In this document: positions 19,557 through 27,757 of the stretch, piece after piece
Numbering within the stretch: position 1 is the first letter of the stretch
How the letters are laid out: every line of letters begins with the position of its first letter
Assembly (NCBI RefSeq): GCF_900078705.1
Contig: NZ_FKIF01000007.1
Span: 124,001 to 188,000 of the forward strand
Origin: Bordetella ansorpii
Lineage (GTDB): Bacteria > Pseudomonadota > Gammaproteobacteria > Burkholderiales > Burkholderiaceae_B
DNA length: 64,000 nucleotides
Reading direction: 5' to 3'
Notes under the pieces: model-generated
Databases searched by the model: none
Seen by the model: only the letters and a program-made list of their open reading frames with translations
What the model was told of the DNA's origin: nothing
Position numbers and translations under genes: made by a program

Positions 19557-20534
19557 ATGAACCGACGCTTATCGCGGGGGTGGCTGCTGGCCGCCGCCTT
19601 GACCGCCCTGCTGCCCCTGCACGCCGCACGGGCCGAATTTCCCGACAGGCCATTGCGCATCGTCGTGCCTTTCACGCCCGGCGGCGGCACCGACATCATC
19701 GCGCGCCAGTTGGCCAAGGACCTGGGGCAGAATCTCGGCCAGGCGGTGGTGGTCGAGAACCGGCCCGGCGGCAGCACCATCATCGGCAGCGACAATGTGG
19801 CGCGCAGCGCGCCGGACGGCTACACCCTGCTGATGGCGACGTTCGCCCATGCCGTCAACCCCGCCATCCAGCAGAAGCTGCCCTACGACACCGACAAGGC
19901 CTTCGCGCCGGTCGCCATGATCGGCAAGTCGCCGAACGTGCTGGTGGTCGCGGCGAACTCGAAGTTCAAGACCGTGCAGGAGCTGCTGGCCGCCGCCCGC
20001 GCGCAGCCCGGCAAGCTGACCTTCGGTTCGTATGGCAACGGCACCTCCGCGCACCTGGCGGGCGAGATGTTCAAGAACCTGGGCAAGGTCGACATCCTGC
20101 ACGTGCCCTACAAGGGCGCGGGACCCGCGATCAACGACCTGATGGGCGGCCAGATCGACATGATCTTCTCCACCTCGGCCAGCGTAAGCGCCCAGGTCAA
20201 GAGCGGCCAGTTGCGCGCCCTGGCGGTCACTTCGCCGAAACGCTCCCCGACCTATCCCGAGGTACCCACCGTGGCTGAAGCCGGACTGCCGGACTACTTC
20301 GTGGACAGCTGGTACGCCGTGTTCGTGCCGGCCGGCACGCCGGCATCCGTGATCGACCGGCTCAACGAGGGAATCCGCGGCGCCGTCGGCAAGGAGGATT
20401 TCCGCCATGCGGTCGAACAGGAGGGACTGGTCCCGGAGGTCGGCCGCCCCGAGGACCTGGGCAAGTATGTCACCTCGGAGGAAGACCGCTGGCGGCGCAT
20501 CGTGGAGCGGGCGGGACTGAAGCAGAAGCCATAG
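19557..20534 (+). CDS. Bug family tripartite tricarboxylate transporter receptor
   Basis: 325-residue periplasmic solute-binding protein of the TctC/Bug family. The signal peptide MNRRLSRGWLLAAALTALLP ends near HAARA, followed by the family opening FPDRPLRIVVPFTPGGGTDIIARQ and VVENRPGGSTIIGSDNVA. The ATG at 19557 was preferred over an upstream in-frame ATG at 19491. No TctA/TctB membrane genes are nearby, the usual state for Bug proteins in Bordetella relatives. It follows the ligase gene by 81 bp and likely belongs to that operon. Confidence 0.92.
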   Translation: MNRRLSRGWLLAAALTALLPLHAARAEFPDRPLRIVVPFTPGGGTDIIARQLAKDLGQNLGQAVVVENRPGGSTIIGSDNVARSAPDGYTLLMATFAHAVNPAIQQKLPYDTDKAFAPVAMIGKSPNVLVVAANSKFKTVQELLAAARAQPGKLTFGSYGNGTSAHLAGEMFKNLGKVDILHVPYKGAGPAINDLMGGQIDMIFSTSASVSAQVKSGQLRALAVTSPKRSPTYPEVPTVAEAGLPDYFVDSWYAVFVPAGTPASVIDRLNEGIRGAVGKEDFRHAVEQEGLVPEVGRPEDLGKYVTSEEDRWRRIVERAGLKQKP

Positions 20535-20552
20535 GCCAGCAACGCACCGGAG

Positions 20553-20697
20553 GTGTTCGACGAGGTCATGAAACCCGAAGGCGTCACACGCTCGCAGTGG
20601 TGGGTGATGGCGTATCTATCGCGCCATGACGGCATGTCGCAGAAGCGACCTGGCGGAAATGCCGGGCATCGGGCGCGCCGCCCCGATCTCCTTCAAT
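20553..20697 (+). pseudogene. MarR family regulator remnant
   Basis: A short stretch encodes VFDEVMKPEGVTRSQWWVMA then YLSRHDGMSQ, the helix 1-2 region of a MarR-type regulator. After one extra base near 20643 the frame resumes as SDLAEMPGIGRAAPISFN, the start of the recognition region. Both ends are missing: there is no N-terminal start region and the sequence runs into the neighbouring Bug gene. It is a frameshifted internal fragment, not a working gene. Confidence 0.65.
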
Positions 20698-21664
20698 CCA
20701 CGCTGGCGCCTGCCTGTTTCACCAGCGGCACCCACTTGTCGATGTCCTGCTGGATGAAGGCGCCGAACTGTGCCGGGGTATCGTCGCGGTACACCTCATA
20801 GCCCAGCGACTCCAGGCGCTTCTGCATGTCCGCGTCTTTCATAACGGCCCGGGCTTCGCGGTTCAACCGTGTCACCACGGCGTCCGGCGTGCCCGCAGGC
20901 GCCATCAAGCCGAAGTCGACCGAGATCAGGTAACCCGGCACGCCGGCCTCCTGCATCGTCGGCACGTCAGGCAGCAACGGCGAACGGGATTGGCCGGTGG
21001 TGGCCAGGGCCTTGAGCTTGCCTTCCTTCACCAACCCCGACACGCTGGGCGTGTTGTAGAAGCCGAAATCGACCTCGCCCGCCATCACGGCGGTCACCCC
21101 CTGGGGCGCGCCGCGATACGGAATGTGCATCGCCTGCGTCTTGGTCAGTGCCTTCAGGTATTCCGAGGACAGGTGGTGCGTGGTGCCATTGCCGCCGGAC
21201 GAGAACGTCAGGCGGTTCGGCTCGGCGCGCATGGTCGCCACCAGGGCCTGCATCGAGCCATAGGGGCTGGCCGGCTTGACGATCAGCACATTGGAGCCGC
21301 CGGCCAGATAGGCCACGGGCGCGAAATCCTTCTGCGGATCGTACGGCAGCGACTTGTAAAGGCCCTTGTTGATGGCCCACGTATTGTTCGAGCCCATCAC
21401 CAGCGTGTAGCCGTCGGGCGCCGCGCGGGCGACGAAACTCATGGCGATCAGCCCGCCGCCGCCCGCCTTGTTCTCAACCACCACGGGCTGGCCCAGGCGG
21501 CGGGACAACTCGGGCTGGATGGCGCGCGCCAGGATGTCGGCGGTGCTGCCGGCCGCCAGCGGCACGACGAGGGTGATGGGATGGGACGGGAACGTATCGG
21601 CGGCATGCGCCGACCATGCACTGCCGGCCAGCATGGCCAGGCTTACCCCTAGTATTTTTTTCAT
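20693..21664 (-). CDS. Bug family tripartite tricarboxylate transporter receptor
   Basis: 323-residue TctC-like periplasmic receptor. The signal peptide MKKILGVSLAMLAGSAWSAHAA is followed by FPSHPITLVVPLAAGSTADILARAI and VVENKAGGGGLIAMSFVA. The ATG at 21664 gives a normal signal peptide. It lies downstream of, and on the same strand as, the LysR gene at 21821, with 156 bp between. No membrane partners are in the window and the ligand is unknown. Confidence 0.92.
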   Translation of the reverse strand: MKKILGVSLAMLAGSAWSAHAADTFPSHPITLVVPLAAGSTADILARAIQPELSRRLGQPVVVENKAGGGGLIAMSFVARAAPDGYTLVMGSNNTWAINKGLYKSLPYDPQKDFAPVAYLAGGSNVLIVKPASPYGSMQALVATMRAEPNRLTFSSGGNGTTHHLSSEYLKALTKTQAMHIPYRGAPQGVTAVMAGEVDFGFYNTPSVSGLVKEGKLKALATTGQSRSPLLPDVPTMQEAGVPGYLISVDFGLMAPAGTPDAVVTRLNREARAVMKDADMQKRLESLGYEVYRDDTPAQFGAFIQQDIDKWVPLVKQAGASVD

Positions 21665-21820
21665 GACGACTCCGATGGTCGATGCAAATGGCAAGGCGCG
21701 GGCTGTTGCCCCGCGAATCCGCCCGTGGCCGCCGTGCGGCGACGCACAAAAGCCAGGTCAGACTATCGGATCGGGTTGCCCTTCCCTAGCGCATGCCGGC
21801 TATATCGCCATGTCGCCGCG

Positions 21821-22744
21821 TTATGCATCCTGGCGGGCCTTGAACGTCCTGATGGTGTTGCGCACCACTGCCGCGAACGCCTGCGCGGCGGGCGACAAGG
21901 GATAGTTCGCCAGCCTCACCACCGAGATCGGCCACGCCAGGCCGGGCTCGCGCAAGGGAATTCCCTTGATGCCGCGCGGCATGTGCACCGCGGCGATGCT
22001 CGGCATCATCGCCACGCCCATGCCGGCCTGGATCATGCCAACCGCGGTCGACACCAGGATGACGCGCTGCTCCACGCGTGGATAGATGTTGTGGGCCACC
22101 AGCCTGCGGCTGATGGCCAGCCAGGCGGGCGCGTTGGGATTGAGCTGGATACAGGGCAGCTCGGTAAGCAGCCGTGCATCGACCGCGGCGCGGCCGGCCA
22201 GCGGATGGTCGTCGCGCAGGAACAGCCAGACCTCGCTGTCCCACAGGTTTTCGACCAGGATCTTGGAGTCGTCGGACGCGACCACCGCGCCCAGGCCGAT
22301 GTCGGCCTCGTGCGACAGCAGCTTGCCGCGGATCTGCTCGACCATGCAGTCGACCACGGTCAACTCGATGTCCGGATGTTTTTCCTGGAAACGGTGCAGG
22401 ATCTGCGGCAGCAAGGTGGCGGCGCTGACGTGGCCCACCGCGACGTTGACCGATCCCGCCTTCAGCGAGGTCATGTCGCGGCACTCGCGCAGCGCGCTGT
22501 CGATGGCCAGGATGGCGCGCCGCGCGACATCGGCGATGGCCTGTCCCTGGCGCGTCAGTTGGATATCGCGGCCGCGAACCACCAGGGTCTGGCCGACCTC
22601 GGCCTCCAGGCGGCGGATCAGGTGGCTGACCGAGGGCTGCGACATGCCCAGTTGCTCCGCGGCGCCCGTGAAACTGGCGGCATCGCTGACAGATACCAGC
22701 GCGCGCAATTGCCGTAGCGAGACGGCCTCGACAGACTCTTCCAT
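21821..22744 (-). CDS. LysR family transcriptional regulator
   Basis: 307 residues. The N-terminal winged HTH spans about residues 9-68 (LRQLRALVSVSDAASFTGAA, then QLGMSQPSVSHLIRRLEAEV). It is followed by a periplasmic-binding-protein-like effector domain. It is divergent from the DUF3604 gene with a 102-bp intergenic region that holds a LysR-type inverted repeat, so it probably regulates that gene and perhaps the Bug receptor downstream of itself. Confidence 0.92.
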   Translation of the reverse strand: MEESVEAVSLRQLRALVSVSDAASFTGAAEQLGMSQPSVSHLIRRLEAEVGQTLVVRGRDIQLTRQGQAIADVARRAILAIDSALRECRDMTSLKAGSVNVAVGHVSAATLLPQILHRFQEKHPDIELTVVDCMVEQIRGKLLSHEADIGLGAVVASDDSKILVENLWDSEVWLFLRDDHPLAGRAAVDARLLTELPCIQLNPNAPAWLAISRRLVAHNIYPRVEQRVILVSTAVGMIQAGMGVAMMPSIAAVHMPRGIKGIPLREPGLAWPISVVRLANYPLSPAAQAFAAVVRNTIRTFKARQDA

Positions 22745-22752
22745 GATGCCAC

Positions 22753-22768
22753 GCTATGTAGAAATAGC
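22753..22768. promoter_or_regulatory. Candidate LysR-type binding site
   Basis: GCTAT and ATAGC arms separated by 6 bp lie 9 bp upstream of the lysR start codon, in the region shared with the divergent DUF3604 gene. The interrupted dyad fits the CTAT-N-ATAG style of LysR boxes. No footprint is implied. Confidence 0.4.
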
Positions 22769-22846
22769 TTATATACCATGGCCGCATGCATGTCGGCTCG
22801 CTAGGATGGTGTCTGACCCTCCCTCCCCCTTCCCGAGTCCCACGCC

Positions 22847-25099
22847 ATGCCGCATTCCCAATACGCCCGCCACCAGATGGGATCCGCCACCATCGAACCC
22901 ATGGGCGAATTCGAGGCCGGCAGCTTCGCCTCCTTCACCCTGACCTACACGGCCGGCTATTTCGGCATCGACGACACGGGCTCGCTGAAGATCGTGCACC
23001 GCTTCGCCAGCGACATGGGCAAGCCGCAGTTCGACGACCCGGCCGGCTGGAACTACACCACCGTGCAGGCCAGCAACGGCGCCGTGCTGCAGGTCGAGTA
23101 CGACGGCAAGCGCAACATCCGCCCTTGGGACAAGACACTGTTCATCCGGGTGGTGCGCGGTTACCTGGAGGAAGGCGACCAGATCATCGTGCGCTTCGGC
23201 GACACGCGCCAGGGATCGCCGGGCATGCGCGTGCAGACCTTCCACGAACCGACCTTCGAGTTCCGCGTCCTGGTCGACGCCTTCGCCACCTACAACTATG
23301 TCGAGATGGAGCACTCGCCTACCATCTCCGTGGTGGCGGGCCCGCCCGCCAGCTTCAAGGCCATCCTGCCCAGCCTGGCCATGCGGGGACAGGCTGTGCG
23401 CCTGGGCTTCAAGGGCGAAGACCGCTGGGGCAATCCCTCGAACCGCGTCACGGGCTGCTATGCGCTGCGCAGCAACCTGCGCGTGGCCGGCCTGCCGGCC
23501 AGCATCACCGTCCAGGATGGCGACTATGCCACCGTGCTGGACGACCTTGTCCCGGAAGAGGACGGTGACCTGCGGATCGACGTGCTGCGCGACGGTCAGG
23601 TCATCGCGTGCAGCAACCCCTGCCGCGTGGTGGCGCGGCCGCGACGTGGCCACTACTGGGCCGACCTGCATGGGCAGTCCGAAGAGACCATCGGCACCAA
23701 TTCCGCCGAGGAGCTGATCGTGTTCGCCCGCGACCGCGCCTTCCTGGACGTGATGAGCCACCAAGGCAACGACTTCCAGATCACGATCGACTTCTGGCGG
23801 CACCTGAACGCGCTGACCGCGCGCTACAACGAGGACGGCCGTTTCGTGATCTTCCCCGGCTATGAGTGGTCGGGCAACACGGGGCTGGGCGGCGACCGCA
23901 ATGTGATGTATTTGAACGAGAACCGTCCGCTGCACCGCTCGTCGCATGCCCTGGTCGACGATCTGTCCGACCTGGACAGCGACTGCAACAGCGCCGACCA
24001 ACTGTTCGACGCCCTGCGCGACGAGGACGCCGTGGTATTCGCCCATATCGGCGGCCGCTACGCCGACATCACACTGTCGCACGACGCGCGGATCGAGCGG
24101 TCCATCGAGATCCACTCCGACTGGGGCACGTTCGAGTGGCTGCTGGAGGATGCCTTCACGCTGGGCTATCGCGTCGGCATCCTGGCCAACAGTGACGGCC
24201 ACAAGGGCCGGCACGGCGCCAGCCACCCCGGCGCCTCGCTGTTCGGCGCCTACGGCGGCCTGAGCTGCCTGATCGCCGACGCCCTGACGCGTCCGGCCAT
24301 CGCCGAATGCCTGCGCCAGCGGCGCCACTACGCCACCACGGGCTGCCGTGCCTACCTGGACGTGCGCGCGCATTTCGCGCGGCCGGCGCAGCGTTGGTCC
24401 GACGATCCGAAACTGGGTCTGCCCGTGACGCAGGCGTCCGTGGACAGCGCGGACATGGGCGCCATCCTCGCCTACGACGGCGACGCCGTGGAATTCGAGT
24501 TCGACGTCGCGACCCAGGCGCCGATCGAGCGCATCGAGGTGCGCAACCTGATGGAAGTGGTACATGTGATCACCCCGTATGACCGGGACGACCTCGGCAG
24601 CCGCATCCGCATGGTATGGGAAGGCTCGGGGTATCGCGGACGTGGCCGGCAGACGGTGTGGGACGGCGAGGCAACGCTGTCGGGCAACGCGTTCGTCGAT
24701 CCCAGGCCCATCAATTTCTGGAACCTGGACAAGACCCTGGACCAGCCCGAGCCGCGGCGCCTGGCCTGGCGCTCGCTGACCACCGGCGGCTTCAGCGGCG
24801 TGGACGTGCGGCTGGAAGATCCGCAAGCCGGAACGCTGCAGATCCACACGCCGCTGGTGGACCTGGAGGTGCCGGTGTCGGAGATCGGCCTGGAGCCCAT
24901 CGTGCGCGAGAACGGCGGCATCCGGCGCCGGCTGCAGGTGTTCCGCCTGCCCGACCAGAACACGGTCACGCACCTGCGCCAGCGCGTGCGCGTGCCCCTG
25001 CATGCGGGCCGGGACAATGCGATCTACGTGCGGGTGACGACGGAAGACGGGTTCTTCATCTATTCCAGCCCGATCTATATCGAGAAGCCGGCGAGCTGA
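22847..25099 (+). CDS. DUF3604 domain-containing protein (PHP-like)
   Basis: 750-residue protein of the DUF3604 family. An N-terminal beta-rich region of about 260 residues (GSFASFTLTYTAGYFGIDDT) precedes a PHP-like metal-binding part with YWADLHGQSEETIGTNSAEE (about 271-290), MSHQGNDF, FPGYEWSGNTGLGGDRNVMY and LANSDGHKGRHG (about 444-455). Those His/Asp clusters suggest a metal-dependent phosphoesterase-like fold. No signal peptide is apparent. Function is unknown in the family. The divergent LysR gene suggests substrate-induced expression. Confidence 0.8.
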   Translation: MPHSQYARHQMGSATIEPMGEFEAGSFASFTLTYTAGYFGIDDTGSLKIVHRFASDMGKPQFDDPAGWNYTTVQASNGAVLQVEYDGKRNIRPWDKTLFIRVVRGYLEEGDQIIVRFGDTRQGSPGMRVQTFHEPTFEFRVLVDAFATYNYVEMEHSPTISVVAGPPASFKAILPSLAMRGQAVRLGFKGEDRWGNPSNRVTGCYALRSNLRVAGLPASITVQDGDYATVLDDLVPEEDGDLRIDVLRDGQVIACSNPCRVVARPRRGHYWADLHGQSEETIGTNSAEELIVFARDRAFLDVMSHQGNDFQITIDFWRHLNALTARYNEDGRFVIFPGYEWSGNTGLGGDRNVMYLNENRPLHRSSHALVDDLSDLDSDCNSADQLFDALRDEDAVVFAHIGGRYADITLSHDARIERSIEIHSDWGTFEWLLEDAFTLGYRVGILANSDGHKGRHGASHPGASLFGAYGGLSCLIADALTRPAIAECLRQRRHYATTGCRAYLDVRAHFARPAQRWSDDPKLGLPVTQASVDSADMGAILAYDGDAVEFEFDVATQAPIERIEVRNLMEVVHVITPYDRDDLGSRIRMVWEGSGYRGRGRQTVWDGEATLSGNAFVDPRPINFWNLDKTLDQPEPRRLAWRSLTTGGFSGVDVRLEDPQAGTLQIHTPLVDLEVPVSEIGLEPIVRENGGIRRRLQVFRLPDQNTVTHLRQRVRVPLHAGRDNAIYVRVTTEDGFFIYSSPIYIEKPAS

Positions 25100-25297
25100 G
25101 CCGCGGCGCTGCCCGCCACTTGCGCCGCGAGGCGTGGCGGTGCATCGCGCAAGCGACGGGATCGAGGATCGATGCCGCCCAAGGGTTCATGCCAGGCTGT
25201 GCGGCCAGGACATGGCCTCGCGGCAGCAGCGGAAAACCCGTTGATGGCCCCCTCCGGTGCGACCGCCATGTGCAGGCGGGGGAGCGCGGCGGAAGGC

Positions 25298-26221
25298 TCA
25301 GGCGGCGATCTGGCGCCGCCAGGCCGCCGGCGATACCCCCATCACCTTGGTGAACACCCGCGTCAGGTGCGGCTGATCCGAGAACCCGCAGGACAACGCG
25401 ATTTCCGCGATCGATCGTCCCGGCTCGCGCAGCAGATCGCAAGCCTTCCGCACCCTCTGCTCGAGCAGCCAGCGATGCGGCGGCATGCCCACCGTCTGGC
25501 GGAACGCCTTGATGAAATAGCTGCGCGACAGCCGGCAGGCATCGGCGATGTCGGCCACGGAGAGGTTTTCCTCCATGTTGGCCAACAGCATTTCCTTGGC
25601 CCGCCGCTCCAGTGCGCGCGACAGCACTCGCCCGCCGCGCACTTCCGGCCAGGCGGCATCGGAGCTGGCGCGGTTGCCGTATTGCGCCAGCAGATGGCTG
25701 CCCAGCGCCACGCCCAGATGATCGACCAGCAGCGGCCCGGCCCGCCCGGGCTGATCCAGCACGATGGACGCGGCCTGGGCCAGATGCGTCAGGACCGGAT
25801 CGCCCGCGCCGGTCTTGGGCAGCAAGCCGTGAACCGGCGGCCCGCCCTTCTCGGCGTTCAGCCGCTCGATGAAACTGCGCGACAGCTCGACCATCAGGAA
25901 ATCGAAACCGCCATGCAGGTCGGCACGGTAGTCGTCGGTGAAATCGCGGATGTAGATGGAGCCGAGCTCGAAATCATGCGAGGCCACGCGCCGGCCGTCG
26001 AAGATGCGCCGGCGATGTCCGCTTCGCAACGCCACGCCAACCAGAAAGCCGCGATCGGACGCCGCCGTGCCCACGCTGCCGAAACGGTCGTCGCGGGTGC
26101 TTTTGCGGTAGAGCGTCAGGTCATCAGCATGCAGCTCCTGGTTCAAGGAGAGCTTGCCGGCGGCGCAACCCAGGGCGTCCTTCTTGGGCACGGGCTGAGG
26201 ATGTGTCTGGATGACGGACAT
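25298..26221 (-). CDS. AraC family transcriptional regulator
   Basis: 307-residue regulator. The C-terminal AraC DNA-binding domain has both HTH motifs (LSVADIADACRLSRSYFIKA and IAEIALSCGFSDQPHLTRVF), and the N-terminal region (about 1-170) is an effector or dimerisation domain with no obvious relatives from sight. The ATG at 26221 (MSVIQTHPQ) was chosen; one at 26251 is possible. It lies 169 bp after the last P47-like gene on the same strand, so it may be a read-through member or the regulator of that cluster. Confidence 0.88.
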   Translation of the reverse strand: MSVIQTHPQPVPKKDALGCAAGKLSLNQELHADDLTLYRKSTRDDRFGSVGTAASDRGFLVGVALRSGHRRRIFDGRRVASHDFELGSIYIRDFTDDYRADLHGGFDFLMVELSRSFIERLNAEKGGPPVHGLLPKTGAGDPVLTHLAQAASIVLDQPGRAGPLLVDHLGVALGSHLLAQYGNRASSDAAWPEVRGGRVLSRALERRAKEMLLANMEENLSVADIADACRLSRSYFIKAFRQTVGMPPHRWLLEQRVRKACDLLREPGRSIAEIALSCGFSDQPHLTRVFTKVMGVSPAAWRRQIAA

Positions 26222-26390
26222 GATGACGATTCCTGATCGCAACGCGGACATTGCGAGTTCAAGCGTAGCATGGGGGCAAGTCAGCGGATATCGAGGATCT
26301 GTTCCTCTCGAACGCCACAGCCGGGACGCCAGCGGCAAGACAGCCACCGCCAGCATCGGTGGCCGGCGCTCTCGGCGGCCCCAAAGCGTC

Positions 26391-27755
26391 TCAGACGAGC
26401 CGGGCTCCCAGGCGCAACCCGCCGTCCATATCCAGCGTCATCATCTCCAGCGCGCGGCCGCCCGACCAGATGCTGGGCGCCGCGATCTCGGCGTTGCCGA
26501 TGTCCTGGCTGGGACCCGGTTCCGCCATGGCGGCAATCAGTTCCGGCGCCTTGGCCATCACGCTGGACACGATCGCGGTCTCGATCGTGACCACGACGAA
26601 GCAAAGCGGCCCGCCGAACAGGGACAGTATCGCGCCGCCGATCATGATGGCATCGGCGATGCGCTCGTCCTTGGCCTGCACTTCCGGGTCGATATGCGTC
26701 TCGTGCGAGATCTGCGCCGGGCTCAGGTCGATGACGCGCAACCACTGGCTGCCATCCGGCCGCTTCTCCAGCACAAGCGTGTGCTCGGCGTGCGTGAAGG
26801 TCGACAGCGATACGCCTTCGTCGTAGAGCACCACGCTCTCCGACTGGCAGACGATGCTGGCGCCCGTGATGGACGCGGAGAAGGACTGCAGCACGTGATG
26901 GCGGTCGCTTCCCTTGACCGGCACGGGCGGCAGGTCGCGGGGCCTCTTCAGCGTGATCACCGGCACGACGGGCGACTGCTCGTAGTCGCTTGCGGAGGTA
27001 CCCTTGAAGGCGGACATCGCGGCGCGGCGCACGACGCTGTCCAACACGGCACGGGACGACAGCAGCACCCCGCAATCGCACCCGGGCGGTACGCTCTCTG
27101 GCGAGACGACCTGATCCAGCCCTCCGGACGGCGCCGCCCCATCCGTCAATACCAGCACGGCCAGCAGGCAGTCGTTGATGTCCTGGGCATCGTGGTAGGC
27201 GTAGCTGATCCGGGTGGGGCGCATCACGGTGCCCTCGGCACGCTCGGTCCCACCCTGCAGATCGATCGTGGCGAACACGTGCTGAATCGCATCCGGATGG
27301 TGGTTCAGCCATTGCTGCACGGCCTGCTTGATTACACCCTGGACGATCGCGTTATCTGTCCCGCTGGCCACCAACTCGCGTACGTAGAACGGGCGCACAC
27401 CGCTCTGGGTTCCGGGTGACGGCAATTGCAGTGTGGCGCACCGTCCGCCCGAGACGTCCCAATGCAGGACCTCCAGTTCCACCGCGACGATCGCCTGGCC
27501 GCCGAACGCGACCCGCTTGCCCGCCGGCGTCACGATAGCGCCTTCGTCCAGGCCCAGCGACAGGCAGATGAGCGAATTGGCGCCGCCCTGGACGACGCGC
27601 CAGCCGCCGACCAGCGCCGTCACCTCCATGTCGTCGATGCTCTCCTGCATCCATCGGGGTGCGCCGCTGCGCTCGGTGATGTGCTTGTTGACCTCGGGAA
27701 TCCGCAGGGCATGCACCATGTCCCAGCCATGCGTGGAGAATGCGGCGGCCGCCAC
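26391..27755 (-). CDS. P47-like TULIP-family protein, shortest paralog
   Basis: 454 residues if read from GTG 27755, two bases after the stop of the preceding gene; the GWD motif directly after it supports this start. It shows four blocks shared with its two neighbours: STHGWDMVHALRIPEVNKHI (7-26), MEVTALVGGWRVVQGGAN, RPTRISYAYHDAQ and CGVLLSSRAVLDSVVR. The first two match the N-terminal pattern of Clostridium P47 and OrfX proteins, which have lipid-binding-like TULIP folds. A hydrophobic hairpin lies at about 370-400 (IMIGGAILSLFGGPLCFVVV). The C-terminus ends DMDGGLRLGARLV, like the family end. There is no signal peptide. Function unknown. Confidence 0.75.
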   Translation of the reverse strand: MAAAAFSTHGWDMVHALRIPEVNKHITERSGAPRWMQESIDDMEVTALVGGWRVVQGGANSLICLSLGLDEGAIVTPAGKRVAFGGQAIVAVELEVLHWDVSGGRCATLQLPSPGTQSGVRPFYVRELVASGTDNAIVQGVIKQAVQQWLNHHPDAIQHVFATIDLQGGTERAEGTVMRPTRISYAYHDAQDINDCLLAVLVLTDGAAPSGGLDQVVSPESVPPGCDCGVLLSSRAVLDSVVRRAAMSAFKGTSASDYEQSPVVPVITLKRPRDLPPVPVKGSDRHHVLQSFSASITGASIVCQSESVVLYDEGVSLSTFTHAEHTLVLEKRPDGSQWLRVIDLSPAQISHETHIDPEVQAKDERIADAIMIGGAILSLFGGPLCFVVVTIETAIVSSVMAKAPELIAAMAEPGPSQDIGNAEIAAPSIWSGGRALEMMTLDMDGGLRLGARLV

Positions 27756-27757
27756 GA

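Noticed and set aside
22769-25003. 744-codon open frame on the minus strand opposite the DUF3604 gene.
   Set aside because: Low-complexity, histidine- and valine-rich shadow of a recognised protein; no start context.
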